Shown here piece by piece: positions 42,835 through 52,309 of a stretch of DNA of 64,000 nucleotides. The translations under genes were made by a program, and so were the position numbers. The stretch's first letter is position 1. Each line of letters opens with the position of its first letter. The stretch comes from Microbacterium neungamense (GTDB lineage: Bacteria > Actinomycetota > Actinomycetes > Actinomycetales > Microbacteriaceae). The stretch spans positions 2,480,001 to 2,544,000 of the forward strand of contig NZ_CP069717.1 in NCBI RefSeq assembly GCF_024971095.1. The letters are read 5' to 3'. The notes below the pieces were generated by a model. The model ran no database searches. It was not told the origin of the DNA and saw only the letters and a program-made list of their open reading frames with translations.

Positions 42835-42982
42835 GGCGTCTCCTTCGACTGTCCTTCGACTGCCCGCGGCATCCGCGCCGCAGGTTCCGTGTGGGTCGAC
42901 GATAGGCCGCGCGACGTTGCGGCCCGGTGCGCAACGTTGCATCCGGTTGCGGGCGCTGGGCCCTTCCCGCGATTCGAACGGG

Positions 42983-44326
42983 TCAGCCGCCGAGGCGCTG
43001 GATGCGGCTGACCAGCCCGGCGCGCTTCGGCGAGCGCGCGGGCAGCATCTCCAGGCACAGCCGCAGCACCTCGAGGTCCTCGGCGCCCTCCGGGATGTCG
43101 GCGTAGGCGAGCAGCACGTCCACGCTCGCCTCGGTCAGCATCGTCTCGCGCAGGGTGGCCTGCACCGTCTGCCGGAACTCCTCCACGCCGGGCGCGACCG
43201 AGTCGGGCAGCACCGGGCCCGGGTACGCCGACAGCGCCACCCGGTGGGCACCGCGGTCGAGCAGGGACAGCACGTTCTGGGCATCCGTCTCCAGCGGCAT
43301 CGCGAGCCGGTAGGGGCGCGACTGCGGCACCAGCTGCGGAGACAGCCGCTCGAGCACCTTCCGCAGCCGGACCATCTCTGGCCGCAGCGTGTCCGGCGAC
43401 GCGTCCTCGCCGTAGACCAGCTCGCTCAGCCGCTCCGCCGACACGCCCTGGCGATGCACGGCGAGCATGAGCAGGATCTCGGCGTGCCGGGCGCTGAGCT
43501 CGATCACCGTCTCGCCGTCGGATGCCGCGACCTCGAGGCGTGCGCGGTCGCGCCCGAGCACCTGGAGCATCGCACGTTCCGGCTCCTGGTGGCGGCGCCC
43601 GCCGGCGCGGGGGGCGGTCGTTCCGGGCGCCTCGGCGCGGGCGCGGAGCCGGGCGACGAGGAGTTCGGCCTCGACCGCGCGGACGGTGGCGTCCACCAGC
43701 ATCCGCGCCTGCGGCGTGACGGCCTCGCTGCCGCCGGTGACGTCGATGACGCCGAGGATGCGCCGGGTCTCCGGGTCGAACACCGGTGCCGCGGTGCAGG
43801 ACCACGGCTGCACGAGCCGGTTGTAGTGCTCGGCCTGGTGGATCTGCACCGACTCGCCGAGCGCGATCGCGGTGCCGGGCGCGGCGGTGCCCACCGACGC
43901 CTCCGACCAGTTCGCCCCCTCGACGAAGCCCATGTCGCCGGAGAGCACCCGCTGCCGCAGATCGCCCTCCACCCACAGCAGCCGGCCGGCGTGGTCGCCG
44001 ACCGCGACGATGACGCCGGAGTCCTCGGCGGAGCCGGGCAGCAGCAGGTTTCGGATGAGGTCCATGGCGCCGGCCAGCGGATGCCCGCGGCGGTACTCCT
44101 CGAGCGCCTCGCGGGTGAAGTCGAGCGGCGGCAGGCCCTCGGCGCCGACGCGACTGCGCCACGCCCGCTCCCAGGAGGCGCGGACGAGCGGACGCACCTG
44201 CTGCAGGCGGCTGTCCTCGAAGTTGCCCGCGACCAGCTCCTCGTGCGCGCGCTCGATCAGCAGGCGCGACGCCTCGGGCGAGATGTCGCGGGACGAGGAC
44301 CACGGGGATGCCACGGCTGCTCCCAT
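42983..44326 (-). CDS. GAF-domain transcriptional regulator of the aldehyde dehydrogenase unit
   Basis: 447 aa. Residues 30-220 resemble the N-terminal sensor of AcoR-type regulators ([16 protein letters not shown] part from [20 protein letters not shown] to [12 protein letters not shown]). The C-terminal part has a winged-helix-like region ([32 protein letters not shown], taken as the span from about 298) rather than the AAA+ and Fis domains of sigma-54 activators. Comparable proteins lie beside exaC-type aldehyde dehydrogenases in actinobacteria. It is likely the local regulator; ligand unknown. Confidence 0.8.
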   Translation of the reverse strand: MGAAVASPWSSSRDISPEASRLLIERAHEELVAGNFEDSRLQQVRPLVRASWERAWRSRVGAEGLPPLDFTREALEEYRRGHPLAGAMDLIRNLLLPGSAEDSGVIVAVGDHAGRLLWVEGDLRQRVLSGDMGFVEGANWSEASVGTAAPGTAIALGESVQIHQAEHYNRLVQPWSCTAAPVFDPETRRILGVIDVTGGSEAVTPQARMLVDATVRAVEAELLVARLRARAEAPGTTAPRAGGRRHQEPERAMLQVLGRDRARLEVAASDGETVIELSARHAEILLMLAVHRQGVSAERLSELVYGEDASPDTLRPEMVRLRKVLERLSPQLVPQSRPYRLAMPLETDAQNVLSLLDRGAHRVALSAYPGPVLPDSVAPGVEEFRQTVQATLRETMLTEASVDVLLAYADIPEGAEDLEVLRLCLEMLPARSPKRAGLVSRIQRLGG

Positions 44327-44431
44327 CGGCGCTGACGGCGGTGTGCCCAGTCTAAGTCGCCGCCACAGGCCGCGGACCCTCCGGCGCCCGCCGCTCGAAG
44401 CGGGCGGCCGGCCAAGGGCTGAAAGCCTCGG

Positions 44432-45859
44432 TCAGCCGCGGGCGGCCCACCACTCCCGGAGCCGCTGCTCGGCGGCGTCCGGGCCGATGACGCCCTCGTC
44501 GAGCCGCAGATCGAGCAGGAAGCGGTACGCCTCGCCGACCTCGCGCCCCGGCGGGATGCCGAGGATCTCCTGGATCCGGTTGCCGTCGAGTTCGGGGCGG
44601 ATGCTGTCCAGCTCCTCCTGCTCGCGCAGCTCGACGATCCGGCGCTCGATGTCGTCGTAGGCCGCAGCGAGCCGGGCGGCTTTGCGGCGGTTGCGGGTGG
44701 TGACGTCAGCGCGGACCAGGATGTGCAGCCGCTCGAGCAGATCCCCGGCGTCGCGCACGTACCGGCGCACGGCGCTGTCGGTCCAGGCGCCCTCCGCGTA
44801 GCCGAAGAAGCGCAGGTGCAGTTCGATGAGCTTCGCCACGGCATCCGTCGTCTCGCCGTCGAACCGCAGCGCCTGCATCCGCTTGCGGGCCATCCGGCCG
44901 CCGACGACGTCGTGATGGTGGAAGGTGACGCCGCCGCCGGGCTCGAGCTTGCGGGTGCGCGGCTTGCCGATGTCGTGCAGCAGCGCGGCCAAGCGCAGCG
45001 GCACGTCGGGGGCCGCGCCCGGGTTGCGCCGGTGCTCGAGCTCGATCGCCTGGCGCACCACGGTGAGCGAGTGCTCGTAGACGTCCTTGTGGTGGTGATG
45101 CTCGTCGACCTCGAGACGCAGGGCGCTGACCTCCGGGAGGAACTCCTCGATCAGCCCGGTCTCGACCAGCACGCGGATGCCGCGGACCGGGTCGTCCGTC
45201 TGCATCACCCGCACGAGCTCGCCCTGGATCCGCTCCGGACTGACGATGCTCAGCGTCCCGCGCAGCTTCTCGATCGCGCGCTCGGTGGCCTCCTCGACGC
45301 CGAAGCCGAGCTGGGCGCTGAAGCGCGCCGCGCGCAGCATCCGCAGCGGGTCGTCGCCGAAGCTGACCTCGGGATCGATCGGGGTGCGCAGGGTGCCGGC
45401 GAGGAGGTCCTCGACGCCGCCGGCCGGGTCGACCAGCTTGATGTCGGGAACCCGGAGGGCCATCGCGTTCACGGTGAAGTCGCGACGGAGCAGGTCGCCC
45501 TCGATGCTGTCGCCGAACTCGACGACCGGCTTGCGGGTGACGCCGTCGTAGCTGTCGGCGCGGTAGGTGGTGATCTCGACCTGCTCGCCCTGGACCCGCG
45601 CGCCGATCGTGCCGAACGCCCGCCCGATGTCCCACTGCGCGGTGGAGATCGGGGTGACGATCCGCAGGATGTCGTCGGGACGGGCATCCGTGGTGAAGTC
45701 GAGGTCGTGCGTCACCCGGCCGAGCAGGGCGTCGCGCACCGGACCGCCGACGATCGCCAGCTCGAAGCCGGCATCCGCGAACGCCCGCGAGAGGGTGGCG
45801 ACGACCGGGTTCTCGGCGAGCGCGCCGAGACGGGCGAGGCCGTCGGCCATGTTGAGCAT
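44432..45859 (-). CDS. cca: CCA tRNA nucleotidyltransferase
   Basis: 475 aa. The class II nucleotidyltransferase head has VGGPVRDALLG and the metal motif HDLDFTTDA, then RRDFTVNAMAL and DPLRMLRAARFSAQLGF. The C-terminal half carries an HD domain (LLHDIGKPRT with HHHDVVGG), as in actinobacterial pcnA/cca proteins. Adds or repairs the 3' CCA of tRNAs. Divergent neighbour of the DUF6049-trxB block, as in Mycobacterium, although four other genes have been inserted between them. Confidence 0.95.
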   Translation of the reverse strand: MLNMADGLARLGALAENPVVATLSRAFADAGFELAIVGGPVRDALLGRVTHDLDFTTDARPDDILRIVTPISTAQWDIGRAFGTIGARVQGEQVEITTYRADSYDGVTRKPVVEFGDSIEGDLLRRDFTVNAMALRVPDIKLVDPAGGVEDLLAGTLRTPIDPEVSFGDDPLRMLRAARFSAQLGFGVEEATERAIEKLRGTLSIVSPERIQGELVRVMQTDDPVRGIRVLVETGLIEEFLPEVSALRLEVDEHHHHKDVYEHSLTVVRQAIELEHRRNPGAAPDVPLRLAALLHDIGKPRTRKLEPGGGVTFHHHDVVGGRMARKRMQALRFDGETTDAVAKLIELHLRFFGYAEGAWTDSAVRRYVRDAGDLLERLHILVRADVTTRNRRKAARLAAAYDDIERRIVELREQEELDSIRPELDGNRIQEILGIPPGREVGEAYRFLLDLRLDEGVIGPDAAEQRLREWWAARG

Positions 45860-45941
45860 GGGTTCCAGGGTACCGGGGTGCGGAAGCGGGACCCGCGCGC
45901 GGATGCCGGGAACGGCCCGCCGGGCGCCGAGGCATCGGCAG

Positions 45942-47294
45942 TCAGCGGAGTGTGAACCAGCCGAGCGCGGCGCCGTAGAACGGCAGCAGCACGAGAAGCG
46001 CGACTTCCAGGAGCGCAGCGACCATGATCGTGGTCCAGGCGCCGGTGATCAGCGCGCGGCCGGTGTCCTCTCGCCCGCGCCGCTGCCAGGTGGCGATCAG
46101 AGCGAGCACCACGGCCACCGGCGGGACGATGCTCATGACGATGCTGGCGGTGGCGAAGATCCGCCACGGTTCGGGCTCCGCCTTCGGTGTGGACTGCGCC
46201 AGCCGCTCGGCCCGCGCGCACAGACCCGCCCGCGCGTACGCCAGCACCGGCGGCGAGACCCGCTTCGGGCCCCGGGGCAGGGTGAGAAGTGCCACAGTCA
46301 CCACTGCGGGGACGGCGATCAGAAGCCCGTACACGACACCGGCGAAGTACCGCGCGAGGTCACTGCCGGTACTTGCCGACATCGACACCGTCGCTCCTTC
46401 GAGGACGACAACCACCGCGATCAGTGCAGGGGGCAGGAGCACCGTAACGGCGTCGAGCACCCGTGCCTGCAGCGCCGCGGGGATCACCTGCACAGCGGTC
46501 GCCACCGCAAAAGCGGTGACGATGGTTGCGAAGACGGCGAAGACGACCGTCGCCCCGGCGTGGGGCACGAGGGTGTGAGCGATCCACGAGCACAGCGCGA
46601 TCACGATCGCCCCCGCGAGTCCGCCCTGGACGATCAGAGACACCGTCGGATGCGGGTCGATGCGTCCTGGAATACGCGTGATCGCCGTCCGAATCCGGTC
46701 CAGTTCCTTCTCGTTGCGGACGCTCGGGAGGCTGAGGCGTTCCGCCTGGGTCTCGGCGAGTGTGGCGGCATCGGCGGCGATGAGCATGGCCAGGGTGGCA
46801 CCGGCAGGAACGCCGAACAGGCGGACCACGTCGAGAGCCCCCGGGATACTGGCGACGAATGCGTTCGCACAGGCGGACAGCGCAACGAAGGCCGACGCCA
46901 GCGCCACGATCGCGGCGACCCGCCCCCAGAACTGCCGCTGCGCCACAGCGTCCTCGGGTTCGGTGCTCTCGCGATCGCGCGGCATCCGCAGGAGCACCTG
47001 CAGCGCAATGGATGCCGGGAGAAGAACCGCGAGCGCCGCACCTCCCTGCTCGACGGCGATCGTCGGCGGCGAGACCGGCGTGGCTCGATCACCGCCCAGC
47101 CGGGAAAGCCCCGCGACGATCGCGAGCATGCCGACGAGGAGTCCCCCGGTGAGGATGGCACGGGTTGTGGTGCGGCGGAGCGAGCGCGAGTACGCCGTCT
47201 CCGCGAAGACGACTGCCTCGGCAGCCGTCCCTCCCTGAGTCGTGCGGCGGCTCGGCATCCCCCCGATGCCGCCGACGGTGCTGTTGGTGCTCAT
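45942..47294 (-). CDS. Polytopic membrane protein, unknown function
   Basis: 450 aa from ATG 47294, preceded by GGAGGGAGG. About ten hydrophobic segments; a cytoplasmic stretch around 195-225 (AETQAERLSLPSVRNEKEL) separates two membrane blocks. The N-terminus is a Ser/Thr/Gly-rich arm (NSTVGGIGGMPSRRTTQ). No family recognised. Codon choices are slightly less GC-extreme than in neighbouring genes. It interrupts the conserved cca / DUF6049 order, suggesting insertion in this lineage. Confidence 0.72.
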   Translation of the reverse strand: MSTNSTVGGIGGMPSRRTTQGGTAAEAVVFAETAYSRSLRRTTTRAILTGGLLVGMLAIVAGLSRLGGDRATPVSPPTIAVEQGGAALAVLLPASIALQVLLRMPRDRESTEPEDAVAQRQFWGRVAAIVALASAFVALSACANAFVASIPGALDVVRLFGVPAGATLAMLIAADAATLAETQAERLSLPSVRNEKELDRIRTAITRIPGRIDPHPTVSLIVQGGLAGAIVIALCSWIAHTLVPHAGATVVFAVFATIVTAFAVATAVQVIPAALQARVLDAVTVLLPPALIAVVVVLEGATVSMSASTGSDLARYFAGVVYGLLIAVPAVVTVALLTLPRGPKRVSPPVLAYARAGLCARAERLAQSTPKAEPEPWRIFATASIVMSIVPPVAVVLALIATWQRRGREDTGRALITGAWTTIMVAALLEVALLVLLPFYGAALGWFTLR

Positions 47295-47370
47295 CTGAGC
47301 CTCCCTCCGAATCGATGTGAGGGAAGGTAGCGGGTGCCGCGGACATCGTCCCGGTTCCCGCACGCGTGAC

Positions 47371-48426
47371 TCAGACCGGGTCGCCCTGCACCGGCCCCTC
47401 GGTGTTCGGCTTCCAGCCCAGCGCGGGCGCCACGTGCTCGGCGAACGCCTGGAGCACGTGCAGGTTGTAGTCCGGTCCGAGCTGGTTCGGAATGGTCAGC
47501 ATCAGGGTGTCCGCCGCCATCACGGCCTCGTCGGCGCGGAGCTGCTCGATGAGCACATCCGGCTCGGCGGCGTAGGTCTTGCCGAACGTGGACCGGAGGC
47601 CGTCGATGATGCCGATCTGGTCGTGGCTCTCCTCCGAGCGCAGCCCGAAGTAGGCCCGGTCGATGTCCGACACCAGCGGGAACACGCTGCGGCTCACCGA
47701 CACCCGCGGCGCGCCGGTGTGCCCGGCCCCGGCGTACGCGGCGCGGAACAGATCGATCTGCTCACGCTGCAGCTCGTGGAACGGCTGCCCGGTCGCCTCG
47801 GTGACGAGCGTCGAGCTCATCATGTTCAAGCCCTTGCGGCCGGTCTGCTCCGCGGTCGCGCGGCTGCCCGAACCCCACCAGATGTGCTCGCGCAGCGTGG
47901 GCGACTGCGGCTCGATGTGCAGATACTTCCCGGGGCCGACCATGCGCGGGTCGCCGGGCGCGATCCGCTCTCCGTCGATCGCGCGAAGGAACAGGTCGAA
48001 CTTCTCCCGGGCGAGCACGCTGCCGCGCTCGACGTCCTCGGCATCCGTGTATCCGAAGGCCTCGTAGCCGCGCAGCGCGGTCTCGGGTGAGCCGCGGCTG
48101 ATGCCGAGCGCGATCCGGCCGCCCGAGATGAGGTCGAGGGATGCCGCCTCCTCGGCCAGCTGCAGCGGGTTCTCGTACCGCATGTCGATCACCCCGGTGC
48201 CCACCTCGATCCGCGAGGTGCGGGCGGCCATCGCGGCCAGCAGCGGCATCGGCGATGCCGCCTGGCGCGCCCAGTGATGCACCCGCACGTAGGCGCCGTT
48301 CACGCCGATCTCGTCGGCGCCCTCCGCGATCTCGATGGTCTGGCGCAGCATGTCGCCGGCGGTGCGCGTGACCGAACCCGGCACGTCGGCGTAGTGCCCG
48401 AAGGAGAGGAATCCGAAAGCTCTCAT
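47371..48426 (-). CDS. LLM-class flavin-dependent oxidoreductase
   Basis: 351 aa, bacterial-luciferase-like TIM barrel: FGFLSFGHYADV at the N-terminus, RIEVGTGVIDMRYENPLQLAEEAASLDL (span from about residue 71), ISGGRIALGISRGSP and WWGSGSRATAEQTGRKGL, typical of this superfamily. Probably uses reduced FMN or F420. Substrate unknown. It lies upstream of the polytopic membrane gene and downstream of the methyltransferase gene, same direction. Confidence 0.88.
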   Translation of the reverse strand: MRAFGFLSFGHYADVPGSVTRTAGDMLRQTIEIAEGADEIGVNGAYVRVHHWARQAASPMPLLAAMAARTSRIEVGTGVIDMRYENPLQLAEEAASLDLISGGRIALGISRGSPETALRGYEAFGYTDAEDVERGSVLAREKFDLFLRAIDGERIAPGDPRMVGPGKYLHIEPQSPTLREHIWWGSGSRATAEQTGRKGLNMMSSTLVTEATGQPFHELQREQIDLFRAAYAGAGHTGAPRVSVSRSVFPLVSDIDRAYFGLRSEESHDQIGIIDGLRSTFGKTYAAEPDVLIEQLRADEAVMAADTLMLTIPNQLGPDYNLHVLQAFAEHVAPALGWKPNTEGPVQGDPV

Positions 48427-48464
48427 GATCTATGCGAACGCATACAGCACGCCAGGCATTCCGC

Positions 48465-50018
48465 TCAGGATGCCGGGACGAGGATCCCGTCGAGCATGAG
48501 GGTGCGGATGCGGGGCTCGAGATCCGCCCACAGTTCGGGCAGCGGCACGTCGAACAGCTCCGCGAGCGCCGCGGCGATCTGCGACACGGTGAGCTCGCCG
48601 TCGCACGCTCCGACGAAGGCGGCCAGCGCGGGGTCCACCGGCACCGTGCGCGCGAAGCCGCCGCCCTGGCGCAGCTCGATGACGCTCGGGTCGTCCTCCC
48701 CCGGCAGGTGGTGGCGGGCCTCGGTCACGTCCGCCGCGACGTGCAGCACGAACGGGATGCCCGAGGCGAGGAGGTCGTGAGCGGCGAGGCCGTCGCGAAG
48801 CGCCCGTCCGACGCCCGACACCGGCTGGGCGACGTGCTCGAAGCGCCGCAACGGCGCGGCATCCGTCGCGGTGGGGCGGCGAAGGAGGATGTAGCCGAAG
48901 CCGACCGCGGTGACGCCGCGCTCGGCGAAGTCGTCCAGCCAGGCGGTGAGCAGGGTGACGAAACCCGGGTCGCGCGGCAGCATGCCGCCGTCGCGGATCC
49001 AGAGCTCGGCGTACGCCAGCGGCGACAGCTCCTCGCGCTCGACCACCCAGGCGTCCAGATCGTCGGCGACCCAGGTCGCGACGCGGTTCAGCCCGGACGC
49101 GGCGCCCGCCGAAGCGTCGATCGTCCTCGAAGCCCCCTCCGCACGCGACTCCCAGTTGCCGAGCAGCTGCGCGATGCCGCCGGGAGCCAGGTGCGCGGGC
49201 ACCTCGCGGACGAACCGCTCGACGAGGGCGTCCCCGACGAGCCCGCCGTCGCGGTACTCGTAGTTCGGCACGCCGGATGCCCGCGGCGTGATCACGAACG
49301 GCGGATTCGACACGACGAGGTCGAACGCCTCCCCGGCCACCGGCTCGAACATGCTGCCGTGCCGGAACTCGATGTTCCGCACCCCGTTCAGCTGCGCGTT
49401 GAACGCGGCGTATGCGAGAGCGCGCTCGGAGACGTCGGTCGCCACCACCGTGCCGGCACGCCGGGAGACGAGGAGGGCCTGGATGCCGCATCCGGTGCCG
49501 AGATCGAGGGCGCGATCCACTGTGATCGGCACGAGGATCTCGGCGAGCGTGCGCGAGGCGCCGCCGACGCCGAGGACGTGGTCCGCCGGCAGCGCACACC
49601 CCAGCGCGACCTCGTCGAGATCGCTCGCGACCCACCATTCGCCCACGCCGTCGGCGTCCACGAAAGACTGCGGCCGGATCACCGCCAGTGGCACCACCTT
49701 CGCGCCGTCGATGCGCGCCAGACCCAGGGCGGTGAGCCCGTCGACGCCCAGCCGCTGCAGGGCGCGCTCCACCGCGGCGAGCGGTTGCGGCATGCCGAGC
49801 ACGAACAGCCGACCCAGGGTCGGCAGCGGATCGTCGCGCAGCGCCAGCGCCCGCAGGATCGGCTCGCGCAGTCCGCGGGCGAGCGCGTCGTCGGCCTCCG
49901 CGCCCCACAGTCGGCGAAGCGGATCGGAGCGGAAGTCGCACGCGTCGAGATCGGCGGCGAGCGCGAGGGCGAGCCGTTCGTCGGGGCGGGGCTGAGCACG
50001 GTCCGGCACGGCCGTCAC
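48465..50018 (-). CDS. Class I SAM-dependent methyltransferase (RlmG/HemK-like)
   Basis: 517 aa from GTG 50018. Residues 1-150 are an N-terminal helical domain. SAM motif I is DLGTGCGIQALLV (about 175-187) and the catalytic motif is SNPPFVITP, the NPP(Y/F) signature of N-methyltransferases acting on glutamine or on nucleobase amino groups. A C-terminal extension of about 200 residues (winged-helix-like, TVSQIAAALAELFDV) follows. Likely an RNA or protein methyltransferase; the exact substrate is not evident. Confidence 0.85.
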   Translation of the reverse strand: MTAVPDRAQPRPDERLALALAADLDACDFRSDPLRRLWGAEADDALARGLREPILRALALRDDPLPTLGRLFVLGMPQPLAAVERALQRLGVDGLTALGLARIDGAKVVPLAVIRPQSFVDADGVGEWWVASDLDEVALGCALPADHVLGVGGASRTLAEILVPITVDRALDLGTGCGIQALLVSRRAGTVVATDVSERALAYAAFNAQLNGVRNIEFRHGSMFEPVAGEAFDLVVSNPPFVITPRASGVPNYEYRDGGLVGDALVERFVREVPAHLAPGGIAQLLGNWESRAEGASRTIDASAGAASGLNRVATWVADDLDAWVVEREELSPLAYAELWIRDGGMLPRDPGFVTLLTAWLDDFAERGVTAVGFGYILLRRPTATDAAPLRRFEHVAQPVSGVGRALRDGLAAHDLLASGIPFVLHVAADVTEARHHLPGEDDPSVIELRQGGGFARTVPVDPALAAFVGACDGELTVSQIAAALAELFDVPLPELWADLEPRIRTLMLDGILVPAS

Positions 50019-50052
50019 TCTACGCGCCTTCAGGGTTTCGAGGGGCGTGCCG

Positions 50053-50058
50053 CCTAGA
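50053..50058 (+). promoter_or_regulatory. -10 element of the DUF6049-trxB region
   Basis: TAGAAT, 48 nt upstream of the ATG at 50107 and just after the start of the divergent methyltransferase gene. Matches the TANNNT form seen upstream of many genes here. No clear -35. Confidence 0.45.
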
Positions 50059-50106
50059 ATCGGGACCGTCGACACTCACCTCCCCGGGGTGTTCGAGGAA
50101 GATCCT

Positions 50107-52203
50107 ATGACCGCGACCATCCCCCGATCCGGCCTGCGCACGCGCGCGCAGCGGCTGCTGAGCCGCCTCGCGGCGGTGCTTGTCGTCGGCGGGATCGTGT
50201 TCGGCGGCACCCCGGCGGTCGCCGCGACCGAGGAGGACGAGACCGCGGATGCTGCGACGGCGCAGATGCACCTGAACGCCGGCACCACGGTCACCGCCGG
50301 AGCGCCGCTGCTCGCCACGGTCACGCTCGAGACGCCGGCCGGCACGACGCTCAGCGCGGGCAGCATCCGGCTCGAGATCTCCCGCACCCCGCTCGCCGAT
50401 GGCGCCGCCCTCGACGCCTGGCTCGACGAAGGGTCGACGGATGCCCGGCTCGACGCCGTCGCCGACCAGCCGACCGCCGCGGTGGCGGAGGGGTCGACCT
50501 CGTCCTCGAGCATCGTGGTGTCGACGGCCGACCTCGGCCTCAGCGCACCCGGCGTGTACCCGGTGCGCGCGACGCTCACCGGGTCGACGGCCGACGGCGA
50601 GGGCGATCCCATGCCCGCGGAGCTGACCGCCACCACGGTCGTCACCGTGCCTCCGGCCGCCGCGCCCGCCGTTGCGGTGATGGTGCCGATCACGGCCACG
50701 CCCGAGGACGGCTCGCTGCTCACCGCGGACGAGGTCGCCGAGCTCACCGAGCCGGAGGGCGCGCTGACCCAGCAGCTGGACGCGGTGAGCGGCACGAGCG
50801 CCGTCATCGCGGTGGACCCGGCGATCGCGGCATCCGTCCGTCGGCTCGGCACGCGCGCACCGGCGTCGGCCGTCGACTGGCTGGCCCGGCTGGAGGCCCT
50901 GCCGAACGAGACGTTCACGCTGCTCTTCGCCGATGCGGATGCCACGGTGCAGGCGCAGACCGGCCGGCCCGCGCTCCTCGAGCCCGGCGACCTCACGGCG
51001 CTGCTCGACCCCGCCGACTTCGCCTCCGCATCGCCGACCCCGACGCCGTCGCCCTCCGCGACGCCGGGGACGGATGCCGACGACCCGGCGCTGCCGGACG
51101 CCGCCGAGCTCACCGCCATCCGCGGCGCGGACCCCGGCATCCTGTGGCCCACGGCCGACGTGACCGACGGCGATCTGGCCGCCTTCGGCGCGTACCTCGG
51201 CGACCAGGTCGCCACGGTGCTGCCGTCCACGTCCGTGGACGGGTATGCGGGCGGGCACGCCGCGGTGGGCGCGCGCGAGCTGCTGGTGACGGATGCCCGG
51301 GCCTCGGCCCGGCTCTCCGCCGCGGTGGAGGAGACGGAGGATGCCGTGCGCGACCGCGATCTGGCCGCCGCCGCCGGGCATCTCTTCTTCGCCTCCGGTT
51401 CCGGGGCACCGGTGCTGGTCGGCCTCGACCGCTCCGAGACCCGCACCGCGGAGGCGCTGCGCGCCGCGCTCACCAGCATCGCCACCCCCGGTGCCGGCCT
51501 GGCCGCGGTCCGCTCCGCCGCGCCGGCCGCGGTCACGCTCACGGGTGAGCCGGATGCCGAGCGGCAGGCCGCCCTGACCGCACTGCTCGAGGACGAGCAG
51601 AAGCTGGTCCCGTTCTCCTCCGTGCTCGAGGAGCCGGAGCTGATGCTGGTGCCGGAGCGCATCCGGATCCTGCGTCTCACCGGCGTGGGCCCGACCGACG
51701 AGGAGCTCGCCGTCGCGCTGCAGACGCACCGCGAGTCCACCCGTGCGACGCTGGGCGCGGTGAGCATTCAGAAGCCGTCCGCGATCCAGCTGTTCACCGC
51801 GGCGGCGCCGCTGCCGGTGTGGGTGCGCAACGACCTGCCCTGGCCGGTGCGGGTGACGCTCACCACGCAGCCCAGCGACCCGCGGCTGAAGGTGCAGCGC
51901 ACCACCGAGGTGAAGGCCCTCGCCGCCAGCAACACGCGGGTGACCGTGCCGGTGGAGGCCCGGGTCGCCAGCGGAGAGCTGCGGGTGGAGTTCCGCCTGC
52001 ACAGCCCGACCGGGGTGCCGATCGACGTGCCGCAGTCCGCGCGGGTGACGCTGCGGGCCGACTGGGAGGGCATCGGCCTGGTCGTCCTCGGCGGCATCAT
52101 CGTGGTGCTGCTCGGCCTGGGCGTGCTCCGCACCGTGCTGCGCAAGCGCCGGGAGGCGCGGCAGGCGGAGGAACCGGCACCCGGGAACCCGCCGGGAACC
52201 TGA
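50107..52203 (+). CDS. DUF6049-type membrane-anchored exported protein
   Basis: 698 aa. Signal peptide at 1-40 (AAVLVVGGIVFGGTPAVAA), a large extracytoplasmic domain with Ser/Thr/Pro/Asp-rich segments (about 318-333, PTPTPSPSATP), a C-terminal helix GLVVLGGIIVVLLGLGVL and a basic tail. GAGGAAG precedes ATG 50107. Positional counterpart of M. tuberculosis Rv3909, normally followed by murJ and then trxB. Here murJ is missing. Function unknown; a cell-envelope role is likely from the conserved linkage. Confidence 0.85.
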   Translation: MTATIPRSGLRTRAQRLLSRLAAVLVVGGIVFGGTPAVAATEEDETADAATAQMHLNAGTTVTAGAPLLATVTLETPAGTTLSAGSIRLEISRTPLADGAALDAWLDEGSTDARLDAVADQPTAAVAEGSTSSSSIVVSTADLGLSAPGVYPVRATLTGSTADGEGDPMPAELTATTVVTVPPAAAPAVAVMVPITATPEDGSLLTADEVAELTEPEGALTQQLDAVSGTSAVIAVDPAIAASVRRLGTRAPASAVDWLARLEALPNETFTLLFADADATVQAQTGRPALLEPGDLTALLDPADFASASPTPTPSPSATPGTDADDPALPDAAELTAIRGADPGILWPTADVTDGDLAAFGAYLGDQVATVLPSTSVDGYAGGHAAVGARELLVTDARASARLSAAVEETEDAVRDRDLAAAAGHLFFASGSGAPVLVGLDRSETRTAEALRAALTSIATPGAGLAAVRSAAPAAVTLTGEPDAERQAALTALLEDEQKLVPFSSVLEEPELMLVPERIRILRLTGVGPTDEELAVALQTHRESTRATLGAVSIQKPSAIQLFTAAAPLPVWVRNDLPWPVRVTLTTQPSDPRLKVQRTTEVKALAASNTRVTVPVEARVASGELRVEFRLHSPTGVPIDVPQSARVTLRADWEGIGLVVLGGIIVVLLGLGVLRTVLRKRREARQAEEPAPGNPPGT

Positions 52204-52232
52204 CGTCACCCGCCCGGTCGCGGGAATGCCCC

Positions 52233-52270
52233 GCCGTTACCATGGGTTGAAGCCGTTACCATGGGTTGAA
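52233..52270 (+). repeat. Exact tandem duplication of a 19-bp promoter segment before trxB
   Basis: GCCGTTACCATGGGTTGAA occurs twice without a gap (52233-52251 and 52252-52270). Each unit contains TTACCAT, a plausible -10 element, so trxB may have two promoters 19 bp apart. It lies exactly where murJ is missing. Confidence 0.85.
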
Positions 52271-52309
52271 GCGGGCGATGCGGGGAGCGCCCCGTGACAA
52301 GGAGAGCAC

